Origin: Setaria digitata
Lineage: Eukaryota > Nematoda > Chromadorea > Rhabditida > Setariidae
Length of the DNA: 64,000 nt
Reading direction: 5' to 3'
Assembly: GCA_003640385.1 (NCBI GenBank)
Contig: RCAB01000016.1
Span: 248,001 to 312,000 of the forward strand
The translations under genes and the position numbers were made by a program. Positions 14,001 through 30,164 of the stretch are shown in pieces. Under the pieces are notes generated by a model. The model was not told the origin of the DNA and did no database searches. It worked only from the letters and a program-made list of their open reading frames with translations. Within the stretch, counting starts at the first letter, position 1. Each line of letters begins with the position of its first letter.

Positions 14001-14014
14001 NNNTTTTTTTTTTT
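13960..14014. repeat. Poly-T tract with three unresolved bases
   Basis: An almost pure T run of more than 50 bases with NNN at 14001-14003. The true length is unknown because assembly failed in the homopolymer. Confidence 0.9.
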
Positions 14015-14495
14015 GTAATCTTAACAAATTTTACTATTAGCTTACTTTTTGTTTTCATTATCTAAACTACTAACTTCCTCGTCTTCCTTTTATTATTTTA
14101 ACAAATCTCATTATTAAACTAATATCACTTTCCTTCCATTATGTGAATCGATTTCACTATTAACTTAGTATGAAACTTTTGTTTATTATTTTGATAAATT
14201 AGATACATTCTGTTATTGTTTGACAATTTAAATTAACTTATCTTTCTCTTATTATCCCAACAAAGTTTATTATTAGTTTAGTATTTCTTTTTATTAATCG
14301 CAACAAATTTCATTATTAATTTATTTTATTAACTTGAGTATTTTTAAACTCTCAAAGTTTCTAAAAATTATCTAACATATCATCTAGACCGTCAATGAAT
14401 TTCAAAATTTTAATCAATTCAAATTTTGACATCGAATTTACAGGTATCCTAGGAAGCAGATATAGCGAACGAATTGTTATTATTATTATTTACGG

Positions 14496-16845
14496 ATGGG
14501 AAAAGGGATCCAGCCATTAAAGGACCGACTACATGTGGTATGTCTAAATCCGGAATCCGGAACTCGTAGAATTTTATTTACTGCAGTGAAACAAAATTAC
14601 TGTGGTCTTATCATTATTAATTTTCATTGCATTATTTTTTCAAAGCAAATAGATGATGTTCTATTAAGTTTTAAATTTATTAAATTTCATGTTTTTTTGC
14701 GCTCTTCATGAAATCTTTCTAATTCTAGCTATCATATTATTTCCATCAAATTAAAAATTGCTATTCAACATTTTTGACTAAATTATATTTAACTGTATAG
14801 ATATGTATAATATGTATGACATTAAGACGATTCAGTTACTTTTTATTTGAACAAGCCTGAACTTAATCACTCTTGTCATGGTTTATTTATATCTCCTATC
14901 AATTGCTGATAATGCTAGAGCTTGTTGGAAAATTTCGTGACTGATAAATTGTAGAATAATTTCGTCAACTGTGTTCGACCGGAAACATGGTAATTTTGAT
15001 AATCATGATAGTCGTGCTCTTATCATGCTATATTTGTTATGCTTTTATGAGTCCTTTTTTTTTCATTTTTGATTGATAAATAGAATTAACTAATCATTAA
15101 CTACTTAAAACCAAATTTTATCATAGATATCAGATGGGAAATTTTGTTAATTTGTTTTGCATTCATGAAAAGAAATATTTATAAAGTAGTCGGTAACAAG
15201 AAAAATTGCTTGCTCTTAAATGGAATATTGAAAGCAATTCCATAGCATCGATCCTTAGAGAAAATTCATCATACCAGTAATACAACTATAATTCGCGATA
15301 ACGAAATCCTTTGAAAGCGAACTAATGTTTTTCTTAGGCTTACCCGAATTAAATTGGCGTTTTGGCCATTAGGGACGTAAATTAAGTGTAAACAATAAGC
15401 AACAACAAATTTTGTTAACTATTCAACTGGTCTAAACGAATATAATTATGTCTTATCTACTGAAGATGATCTGACAATATATAATTATTTCTTCTACTCT
15501 AAAATAGTTCCATTTTACAAATACTTTAACAATCAGTAAATATGTTTTTCAATTATATACTTTTACTTTCGTCAGTTAAATCAATGGTTTAAAATGTTGC
15601 TTTATTGATTTTATTTTTACTTTTTTTCCTGATTTTATTTTGTTCCTTCCCATTTAATTTTATTTAATTGTCATTTAAATGTAATTATCACACAATATCC
15701 TGTGCTTTACGAGTGTTTTTTATTTTTTTGGCTGGACTGTTAAAAAAAAAAAAAAAAAATATAAAGAATTAATTGCTCAAAAAAGTTTGCATCGAGGAGA
15801 AATTACTCGATGCCGAATTTTCCCCAGCAAACTTATTAGCATTCATTTGTGAATGGTTCACGAGTTCTGAATTGCAAATTAATACAATATCTTCACAATT
15901 ATTTGTTGAAATTTCTCGAGCATCCTTCTACTTTCAGTTGAAAAGAAGCTTTAAATTTTGAAAAACAGTCGGCAATTGAATTATTTTCAGTCACGGGCAA
16001 CTGTTTTTCTTATGTAGAAGCTTTACAAATATTCCCATTCATTATCGTTTTCTTTAAAGCTATCGGTAAATAGATTGAACCAATTTGGATGAAAACAAAC
16101 ACAATCTATCAAATATTTATGTTGTTAAAAAAAAAAAAAAAAAAGCAAATTTATTATGGAAAGGCATCGTAATCAGTATTACTGTAACCTATACTTCTAG
16201 ATGCTAACAAGCAAAATAATCAATAATCAAATTTTTGAAAATGCTAAAAATCATCACATTTATTTCGATAAATCGCTCCAACAACTAAATCATTTTCTAA
16301 TCCTTTTCCAAAGGATTTCTTTATATCTCCCGACGAAAGAAGAGGAAATTGCTACTTCTAAAATCTGAAATTTTGTGTTTGCGAAATGGAAAAAGTGATA
16401 AATGATGCAGTCGTTATTCTAAAAAGCTATTATTGCTATTATCATCAATTTTATTACGTTATTTTCGAAGCTATCATCCTGAAAAGTAATGATAATAATT
16501 GTTGCTACTGCTAATATTATTATTTCTTTTCTTTTTCTTTTTCTTTTTTTTCTTTTCTTTTTTTAAGTAATTCAATTTCATTAAATAAATAACAGAACAG
16601 AATAAAAAGAAAAAAAAATTAAGAAATTTTTCATTTTAGATAGCACCGTACCTACTCCACTTGGCGTTAGTTGTTGCCGTTGCCGTTTATGTTTTTGCTG
16701 GCGCATTAGCAATTCGACAACTTGAAGCAATTGCTATTAATCGGAATTCATCGGTTCAACTTTGATGTGTTAAAATTGAATTTTCAAATATAATTTACAA
16801 TAGTATTTAGTCTAAAATTTTGTTTTATTTTATTTCTTCCTCACT

Positions 16846-16895
<50 letters not shown>

Positions 16896-19768
16896 CGCCT
16901 AACTTTAAATGAATGAAAATAATGCAGTTCATTTCAATTTAATTATCAATTATTTTTACAGAAATTAATCAGCAGTGGTAATTTATATCCTGACGATGAT
17001 AAACGAAGTAGAGCTGGCCTTACTGATCAAAATAAAGATGATCAATGTATGTTTCAAATTGCAATCCATTTTTATTGTCTTACATATTTAATATCAAATC
17101 GATTTGAAATAAATTTAAAGTCGAAAATAAAAAAAGAAATTGGGTAGTCAAGTATTTTTAATCTTAAAATAAAATACTTCCAATAGCTTAAGTACCTACA
17201 TATTTAGATATGAGTTGTCAAAGAATAAAATTTTTAGTTTTTTAATAATGCAAATAACTTTTGATGTATAATAAATTTAACAGTGAAAAACTCTAAAAAT
17301 ATATATTAATTATCTGCAAAAAGAATCTTAGAAAATATAATGAAGGAGAGGAAAGGAAAAGTTTAAAGAGAAATGCACTTTTTATATAACGAAATATGTT
17401 TCATCAATTGGATTTATCGTGAATTTAAAAAACAAAACAAAATTTGCGCATAGTTCCAATTCCCCAAACAATTTTTTTTAGCTTGGAAAATCACAATTTT
17501 TGATGATGTATTGGTTGAAGTTAGATGAGAAAGTGCATTTTACGTTGATTTCAAATTTTTAGTTGAGAGCGAGAGATAAAAAGAGGAAGGAAAGTGCAAG
17601 AGAGATATAAATGTAAAATAGGTTTCTAATTTCAAAATAACAAATTGTGTCATTGCAAATTGTTAGATCTCAATAAATCAATATATCATTTCCAGATTTT
17701 TGATTGAAAATTTTCTAATAAAAGAAAAAAATTTATATATGATTTTCTGTAAGAAAGAAAACGACAAAATTTGCTTTTTTTTTGTTGGATAAAAATTACA
17801 TAATGATTAAAAAGTGAATTTTTTTTTTGAATTTTGGAATGATTATGATATGTGAAATGTTCAGTGCGACCAAAAATGGAATGTATGATTGAAATGTTAA
17901 AACAAAAGAGTAGTGTTAGAATGTGTGAAGAAGGACACCTGGATGAGTTAACTGATGATGTTTACAACAGTTGCTTTCAAGAACAAATTTATGAAATTCG
18001 AAATGAAAAAATTTCACGAGCTACCGGCTAGTTTTTCTTTCTTTTTCTTTCTAACACTTCTGGAATTCTTCGATAACTTCCTCCAAATCATCAGATAAAA
18101 TGATAAATTACAGCGATCAGAGACATATCTAAATTTTGAATTTCATTTAAAATTGCATTTTCGTATATTTCATTGCAGGATGATTAAATTTTAATTCTTT
18201 GTAATCACTTGATTTAATGAGGAAAATTCCATCGTAATCTTCGAAATCCAAAATTTACTTATTTAGGCATTAAATTTCGTAAAATCGAGTTTCAAATCTA
18301 AATTTATTGAAGATGCCGGTAGCACAAACGAAGCTGACGACTATTTTTACTGGTCCTTAATGGATTCTATTGTTTTCTGCTTTACTGTTATAACAACAAT
18401 TGGTATGTTTTCTAGTGGAACTAAAAAAAATGTCACTCTCGATTTGAAAAATTCAAAGCTTTAAAATTAAGTTGAATAAAAATGTTTTTTCACTTCGAAT
18501 CTTTTAAAATAATATACCTTTTAAAATAGGTATTTTTAGGATATGGAAATGTGGCACCGAAAACGATGGAAGGAAGACTTTTTGTCATAGCATATGGTGT
18601 CCTTGGTATACCATTTACAATGCTCGCCATTGCTAGTTTGGGTAAATTTCTGGCCGAAATTTTAAAAGGAATTACGCAATTAGGAACTCGTTTAATGAAG
18701 TAAGTTTTTGAAGAAAATTTTGTCCTTTTTTTCAAAATTATAATGGAAGTTTAGGGAAAGAAAAAACGGAGATATTAGACAATAAGCTTGGCTAAAAATG
18801 AAATGAAACTTTGAATGGTGAATATCGCCGTGAGTTTTTCGAATTTTTTTTTTTTTGCAAAAACAACAAAAATAGTTGAAATATAACAGGTGGGTAAGGA
18901 GGAAATTTAGTAATTTATATTACTATACTTTGTGGGAATTTTAAGCCTTAAAGTCTAAATTTTCCTGCCTTTCCATACATATTTCGGTTTATCTATAGGA
19001 CTAGACAGAAATTATTTCAGAAAGCGGATCCGGAAAAGTCAGTCATTAAGAGTTTCATCAAAGGAAAAAAGAACTTTATGAGAAGTGCCTTTAGACATTT
19101 TAGAAATGAAATTAGTGTAATCGGATGAATTCTAGCTAAGCTGAGGAAGAATTATGGATTTCTAAGAACTTAAGATTTGCAGTGAAAATAGAGATAAGTT
19201 TCAAATCAGTGCAACTGATTTGCAACAAGGCAAAAGCTATTTGTTTTTCAAACATTTTATTGACTTCCCTAAGCAGAATTTGACGAATTAATTTTGTGTT
19301 TCATTTAACTTTTGCCCTTGGCCAAGAGTATTTAAGCTTATAATAATTGATATACAACTACCAACAATTTTACAGGACTGTTCTTTGTCGCAGTACCATA
19401 CAAAAACAGTTCAGGGAGAAAGAAGCTCTAATCAGTGATTCGAAGAATGAAAATGACAAGCAAGTATGCACGGAAAAGCTTTTATAATTATATTATAACA
19501 AAAGAGTTATCAGATGTTCTTGAAAAACTTGAATAAATAAAAGGTGTAATAAGTAAACAGCCACTATAAAATTGCGTTACATTATCATATAGATAGAGAT
19601 ATAATTTTTGTTAACTAGCCAGAAAAAGAGTTTGAAGAATGAAATTAATTGCCCTTTGGAAGTAATGCTGAAAATGAAAGAATAAAATGAGCCTTTACAG
19701 AAAGTTTCCGATGAAGACGAAGAGCCAGATGGTTCCGAGGGAAAAAAGGTTAGAGAACATTAATCATT

Positions 19769-19804
<36 letters not shown>

Positions 19805-21467
19805 AAACAGTAGTAGCTGAATTTCTGTAAGAGCTAGAAACTAACATAAAATTTATAAATGATCATGTTCTTTGTTATCTTGCTAGCATATACCGAATCA
19901 TTGGAATAATATTATATGATAGGAAAAAATGCAATGGATGGTGAAATTTCAGGCTATTTTTCCAATATCGCGTCATTAATTATGATGTTATTTTGATGAT
20001 TTTAAAATCTAGCATCTTCTTTTTTCCTTTTGCAGGTGGAAAAATGGGGTGAAGCACTGGTACTAATAGTGGCCTTTTTCATTTACATCATAATTGGTTC
20101 AATAGTCATCGCAAGCTATGAACCGGAAATGGACTTCTTTGGAGCTATTTATTTCAATTTTGTATCACTAACAACAATCGGTTTGGGTGATCTGGTGCCT
20201 AAAAAGTAGCGACTTTTTTCTTTACTTTTCAAAATTACGAGAAAAAGTCATAGCAAAATTTGCTTTAAAAATGTTAAAATTGAAAACCACGCAATATCTT
20301 AAAAAAATTGAAAACCACGCAATAGAAATTCTTCTTCGTATTGTTGCCATCGTGCAACATTAAAATGGGGAAAATTATGCGTGAATCGCTTATCCGGTTG
20401 ACAGATGGGTAACAGAGAGATACGATATTTTGGATGCACAGACGATACCATAACTCTAAGATTTTGGCAGTTTGAACAATTCGGTGGCAAAAGAATTTAA
20501 TAACTTTTAAATATTCACGAGAAACGAACTACAACTGCTGGAATTGTGGGATTATTCGAGAAAACAAATGAATTTTTTTCAGCGAAAAATATCTGGTATT
20601 AACACTGATTTACTCAGCAGTTGGTTTAGCACTGACAACTATCGCTATTGAAATTGCTGCTGAATATTTGAAAATGCTGCATTATTTCGGGCGTAAAATT
20701 GACAATGTTGCAAATGTACAAATTTGGTTTGGAGGCAAAAAGTAAGCCAACATATTACTTTCTTGTTTATTACATATAGAAATTTTAAATCATGTAAAGA
20801 ATTTCTCGCATCATTCTGCTGCATCCTCAGCTCAATATTTTACACTTTTGAAAAACTGTCAGCATTACAAATATTAGTGATAATTTGGCGCGCACCAAGT
20901 CTCTACTTTTCTGTAGCACTCAACTAAAACAAGTAGGGCACTGATATTACACTAGAAAATCATCGACAAGTCAAAGACATCAAAGTTAAAGCTAATATAA
21001 GTCATGCTCCAAAAATATAAATCATGCTGCAGTTTGTAAATCGGAATTGCCCAATTGCCAAAATTTAAGATGGATTCCATAAATAGTAAACAGGAAATCC
21101 ACTAAAAACAACGTTCCTTTTATTCCTTCTGAGTCTTCTTATAAAAACTTCCTTGCAGGCTTACAATGAAACAGCTAGTCCGAAATTTGGGTGATTATTT
21201 CGACCTACCAGTGAATGAAATTGCTGATCTAAACTTGGACGAATTTGTCAATGCGGCAATTAAAGTTGAAGCAGGTGAACTAGGTACTTTACGGGTAAGT
21301 TTGTCCATAAAATTGACACACTTATACACTCATGAGACCAAAATCTGTTAGAGCACTCCCATAGTTGGAAAACAATATCTAGGATGGATAATTTACAGTG
21401 TCCACGACCAATCACTGTCGACATTGAATCGATAATCTTCATGGATGCAGATGAATCGTACATGTAG
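14496..21467 (+). CDS. Two-pore-domain (K2P/TWK) potassium channel
   Basis: Background K+ channel of the plasma membrane. Model exons: 14496-14537, 16640-16753, 16962-17046, 17865-~18028, 18267-18402, 18540-18699, 18999-19037, 19376-19463, 19701-19748, 20036-20205, 20583-20741, 21159-21294, 21399-21467; about 470 residues. TM1 is in exon 2 (LALVVAVAVYVFAGALAI). Exons 3-4 give the extracellular cap. Pore 1, TTIGYGN, is split by the exon 5/6 junction and followed by M2. Exons 7-9 encode a charged cytoplasmic loop. Exon 10 carries M3 and pore 2 with TTIGLGD; exon 11 carries M4; the C-terminus ends DADESYM. The P1/P2 pair and four helices define a dimeric K2P subunit. The start ATG has an in-frame stop upstream and is only moderately certain. 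The exon 4/5 junction is unresolved because TAG at 18029 precedes any convincing in-phase donor. All other junctions keep phase. The C. elegans TWK paralogue cannot be assigned from memory. Confidence 0.88.
14538..16639 (+). other. Large first intron of the K2P gene
   Basis: About 2.1 kb between the short N-terminal exon (donor GTATGT) and the TM1 exon (acceptor CATTTTAG). It contains an open frame near 15773-15961 with no start or splice support, poly-A at about 15742 and 16130, and T-rich tracts near 16510 and 16560. Long first introns often carry regulatory sequence, but none is identifiable here. Confidence 0.5.
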
Positions 21468-21611
21468 TAGTAGTATGTAAGAAATCCATCAGTCGTTGTC
21501 GTCCTTGTGTTCAACACTCAAGGTTAAAAACTGAGCTGTTTATCAAAAAAAAAAAAAAAAAAGCATTTGGAAAAAGGAATTGTTTGATCTCGCTTGTATA
21601 TAGTATGGACC

Positions 21612-21617
21612 AATAAA
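21612..21617 (+). terminator. Candidate poly(A) signal of the K2P gene
   Basis: AATAAA lies about 145 bases after the K2P stop codon, inside CCAATAAATGTC. The distance and sequence fit a nematode 3' UTR end. No cleavage site can be read. Confidence 0.5.
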
Positions 21618-22190
21618 TGTCTTTTATTTTCACAACTTAAACTATTAATAATGCTTCCTAAGATACAGTAAATTATAAGAAAGAAATCCAAAATTCACAA
21701 AAAAAAAAACAAAGGAAAAACATAGAAAAACTGGTGTGTTACAAGGAAACCCATAACGATACGGTAGTGCATGAAATCTTATGGATTTTTCTTCGAGAAA
21801 AAAAGCACATGAATCACCAGCTTCCTAAAGAGCAAGGAATTCATTGAATAAATAGAAAGACAAATACAGCAGAAAAACAACTGAACTTACAACAGAAATA
21901 TAAACTAATATCGCTGTGTTTTACAACAAAGTAGAATAATTTCTATGCTACATATACAGTGAATAATTTTAATAATTGGACAAAAAGAAAAAGAAAACAA
22001 CTGCCTGAAGTGAAAATAGAGATGAACAATGCTAAAAAGAATCAAGCTGAGATAGGAAAATGGATTGAATTTTCTGTAAATTAAGACCCAACTTCTTTCA
22101 TGAAGATCATCGAAAAACATGCTGTGAACGCTGAATGCGAACAATCATTGGCTTGCGAAAATGGAAGAAAAGAAAAGTAAGGCGGCACTT

Positions 22191-26199
<4,009 letters not shown>

Positions 26200-26204
26200 T
26201 ATAG

Positions 26205-26212
26205 CTGAAAAT
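26205..26212 (-). promoter_or_regulatory. Likely spliced-leader acceptor of dld-1
   Basis: Read on the minus strand, CATTTTCAG ends 5 bases before the dld-1 ATG. A consensus acceptor this close to a start codon, with no upstream coding exon, is the usual mark of nematode trans-splicing. The inference rests on sequence only. Confidence 0.6.
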
Positions 26213-29080
26213 GATATACAATATGGGGACAAAATCTTCCCAAAAATACAATTATTGACGTAGCAAAAAAATAAAACGAAAGCCATGTAAGGTATTCAAT
26301 ACTGAACAAAAAAAAAGAAAAAAAATGACTCAAACATGGGAAGTTAAAGCATACAGCAAGTACTGGATTAAATATGCAATTTGAGATGATTCATGATCAC
26401 CAATACTAATGAGAAAAATTTGTTATGCAAAAAGGAAGCAGTAGGATTTTCGAGAAGGTCGAGATATTGACTTTCCAGCTAATGACTGAATTGAAATCAT
26501 TGGTAACCTATTACTATGAATTCTGGCAACCAATCAAGTCATTAACAGGAAGCTAACAATATGTGTCTCTCGTAACCGATACAGATAACAAAACTTGGAG
26601 ATAGAGGACAAAAAAATCTCACTATATTCAACAAATTTCTTAATAAGAAGGAAAAAAAAAATTTTTTTTCATATCATAAACAAACATTGCTGCCATAAAA
26701 GAATGTAGAAATTCATTGGTTTATATTAAATGATTTAAGGAAAAACAAAGTCAAGTGAATGCATAAATTTTGCAAGAAAGACTGAATTTCTAGAAAAGAA
26801 ACTGATACGAAAAAAAGTGAAAGGGGGATGGACATTCATAAGTAAGGAACTGTAGAAATATGAAGTCATTTTCTAACAGCAGTTGTTTGTTACACTTCAG
26901 TGAAGAAAAAAAAAAAAAAAAAAAAGAACATATTAAGAACTACTACACATTAGCTTCCCGTAAGAAAAAGCAGGAAATGATAATTTTAGGATATCTTCTT
27001 TACTGTGATGTATTCATCATTCAAGATATAACGGTTATGAGCGACCAATTGAAAATAAGGAAATGAATGCTAAAGTGTAGTGAATGAAATCTAAAACGTG
27101 TTGAATTCTTAAATCTAAGAAAAAAAAAAAAAAAAAACAACATGAGTTATTTGATCTTTAGTTATTGAAGGATGTGTTCAAATAAGCAGTAACAAAGCAT
27201 TTACGCATACCGTATTCAACAAGTTGTAGGAAAACTATTTTATAATCTAATAAGAGCATGAAAAATTGTAGTTCAATAAGCATTTTGAAAAAAAAAAAAG
27301 AAATGATACTTCCAAAAGTGATCAGCAGAATCTTTTAACACACTTTCTTAGTGATTGCATAGCAATCTCAACTTTAGCGCTTTCTTGCAAACACTTTTTT
27401 CTCATAAAATGATAATTGATGATACTAAATGAAACATATGTTCTTACCCGAACCGCATGATGCACTTATCAATTAACATGGCATAAATACTAATCGGAAT
27501 AACCCAATCTCGAGCATATTTTTCATTGTTCTAAGCTGTTACGTAAAAACCACACTGGAATCGTTAGAAAGCATCTACTTTTTAATTATTAATCAAACGT
27601 CCCGACTGGAATCATCTCTGCTTCGTATTTTAACTTAATATTGATCCTCACAAGAGAACAGTCTGTTCTAGTCTTTAGTTTCCCAAGCGTATAGAATGAA
27701 AAACAGAACTAGTTCGATAAAATGCTTCGCCTAATGTACCTTGCTGTTTTTTTTTTTTCTTTTTTTTAAATGTATCAACGAAATCCACTGATAAAATTTT
27801 AACTCCAATAAATTCCTTCGATATTCGCTGCTTTGCTATGTGTTTAATTTGTCAAACTCAAAGCTATTTTTTCATACGGTTGAGATTAAAAGTAGTATAA
27901 AACGAAGTTGAAAATACCAAAGTTATTAAACACCTTTGAAATGTTCAATATTTCATTAGATATTTCGAATAAAACAATTTTTTCAGAGCAAATTTTCTTC
28001 TTATTTTCTTCGTACTCCATTGTGCGACAAGGCAAAAAAGTGGACAGTAGCGCAAACTAGCTCTTACTTATTCAAGACAGGAAAAGATTTAAAAGGGTTC
28101 TGCAAACTTGAAACAGTAAGTTAAATTAAACAATTTACAAAAGAACAAAAAATAAAAAAAGAAATAATAATATGACCTTATAATTCCGGAGAAGAAGGGA
28201 AGGAGATGGGAGTAGTAAATCGAAACAACTCACGAAATGCTTCCAATGAAGTGAGAAGAACTATTCCATTCCAGAAAAGGAGAGGAAACTAGGAGCAATT
28301 AAAACATTTCCAAAAAACGATAAACCCAAATACTATTAGGTGGCAAACTGCTAGTTAATGATGACACTAACTAAACTATCAGGTGACCGCTTTCCTAATA
28401 TTAATTGCAAAATTTCCACTGATAACTTTCATGGAATAAATTTTCAGCAAAAAAAAAAAAAAAAAAAAAAAGAATGACCTATACAGTTAAATTGAAAGAT
28501 ATTAGTTTATAGCCTCCAGTAACTATGCTTTAAAAAAAAAACAAACTTCAACTTATCTTCACAACCAAAAACTGCACATCATGAAACAACAAGAAAAACG
28601 ATCGCTAAAAAAGTCGTAAAAACTCACAAAACGCAAGCAGAAGTTGTGAATCCTACTATAACATGCTAAGGATACGATAAAATGTATTTGTGCGTAAAAA
28701 GCGTCAATAATCTTTGATTTTGCCAAACATGAGAAACTGAGGGACAGAAAAGTAGCAGAAAAAAAGGAAAAAAAAAAAAGGACAAAAAACAGCATATCTC
28801 GGAAATATCCCCTAACCTATTCTGTTTCTGAACAATCCAGAACAGTAGTGCGGAACTACGGAATAAGTCGAGCAAGTGGGAAGGGTGATAGATGCGGAAC
28901 TTAAGCATAAAGTTAATCTACTACTAAAATTCACGAGTACATAACAATGATATTCAGAAGTAGGCCAACCGGTGACGATGATATCTCGATATGAATCTGT
29001 GTTGTTGTCTTCATGAACAGACCGGAGGACCATCAAAAAAATGCGAGCTATTTTGCGTAGTTCAACCACTTACACGTAGC
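26213..29080. other. Upstream of dld-1, no gene seen
   Basis: Mostly A-rich with poly-A tracts near 26905, 27120, 27290 and 28448. The minus-strand open frames at 28559-29069 are short, overlap one another and lack ATG plus splice support. I see no gene. Confidence 0.5.
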
Positions 29081-29480
29081 GTACTGTCCCACATGACTTG
29101 CCACTAATGGACACCACCTCGTACGACTTCGTATACACAAAGACCCCCTACCTGATCCATCACTTAAACGTATTGTCACACATGGTCTGATTTTTATCAA
29201 GTATCGTTGTGTATCTCTTCACTAGTTGACGTGCGAGATGCAAACAGCTGTTTCGTCTGTTGTACGCGCGCGTCTCATTCAAATGCAGTCTCTGTAGCGG
29301 AAGTTACGTACTTCCTCAATAGGGCAATAGAATTGTCTGATCCGTTCGCGTTCATCAGTACGTTATCGTATGATTGACTCAAAAGTGTTATCTCTTATCA
29401 GTCTTAACTCATCGATCATCCTTATCGTTGAAATCTTCTGCATTCATGTTCTGTCGTAGTATGTTGGTCGTGACGTAAGA
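29080..29480. promoter_or_regulatory. Less AT-rich, CpG-containing stretch; possible promoter
   Basis: This stretch stands out from its neighbours: it contains GTACGCGCGCGTC (about 29260), CAGCTG, and GGAAG/CTTCC arms around TTACGTA at 29299-29315. It lies between dld-1 (minus, start 26199) and dcp-2 (plus, start 30165). A core promoter feeding outrons in one or both directions is plausible, but no element is diagnostic. Confidence 0.3.
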
Positions 29481-30130
29481 TTCCACCCTTATGCTATATC
29501 AAAACTAGGTTTTAGTCAAATTATTCTATGTTTTACAATTTTGCACTTTTTTCTCGAATATTCTTATCATAGCCTGCTCGTCATCATTTTTCACGTGTAT
29601 CACACTTCACAGGAATGATTTGGCTGATATGTCCAAATTTTTGATTATAGTAAAAACTTGTATTCACTAATTTCACCAAAAGTAATTGTTAAATTCCCTT
29701 TTTTATCCTTTCAGTTTAAGACTTAGTGATGTAATTCGGATTTATTTTGATTCTACTATTCTTCGTTTTGGAACGTGCTAGAGCTGATTGTTTCAAAACC
29801 AGAGGCATATTATTGGAAATCTGTGGGTGCGCAGAACGGTTGAGGTTGAGGAGGTTTCTGAGTATAATCAGTTCTTATAGGATATTTAAGATATACTGGG
29901 TTACGCAAGTTTCATAAGAAGAATGAATCAGAAACCATAAAATGGTACTAATTTCAAATATATTCGTAGAATTATTGGAAATGGTACTTTCTTAAATATG
30001 TCCAAGTTAACAGTTTAGGATAGAAGGCTGCATTTTTCAATTCAGTATGCGATGGTGATATTTCTATTGATCGCAAAAGTTTTGTCTACCGAGTTCCTGA
30101 AAGTCTCAAGATATCGTTCAAATACTTGTG

Positions 30131-30138
30131 GATTTTAG
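30131..30138 (+). promoter_or_regulatory. Likely spliced-leader acceptor of dcp-2
   Basis: GATTTTAG ends 26 bases before the chosen dcp-2 ATG. The short leader contains an out-of-frame ATG at 30152 that opens a 27-codon frame overlapping exon 1. Confidence 0.5.
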
Positions 30139-30164
30139 GAGGATTAAATTGATGAGTAAGCAAG

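Larger units (their letters stand above)
8180..14440. other. Long intergenic stretch, no gene seen
   Basis: Roughly 6 kb of AT-rich DNA with many homopolymers and single unresolved bases at 8204 and 8518 inside poly-T runs. Open frames are T-rich artefacts. Two segments, about 9667-10200 and 11586-12110, resemble each other and look like an old duplication. Any 5' non-coding exon or enhancer of the downstream potassium channel could lie here, but nothing marks one. Confidence 0.5.

Noticed and set aside
15773..15961. Open frame inside K2P intron 1
   Set aside because: No ATG at its start and not needed by the exon phases (exon 1 and TM1 exon join directly in phase 0).
28559..29069. Overlapping minus-strand frames upstream of dld-1
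   Set aside because: No consistent acceptor and donor pair and no family resemblance; they lie in probable 5' regulatory sequence.
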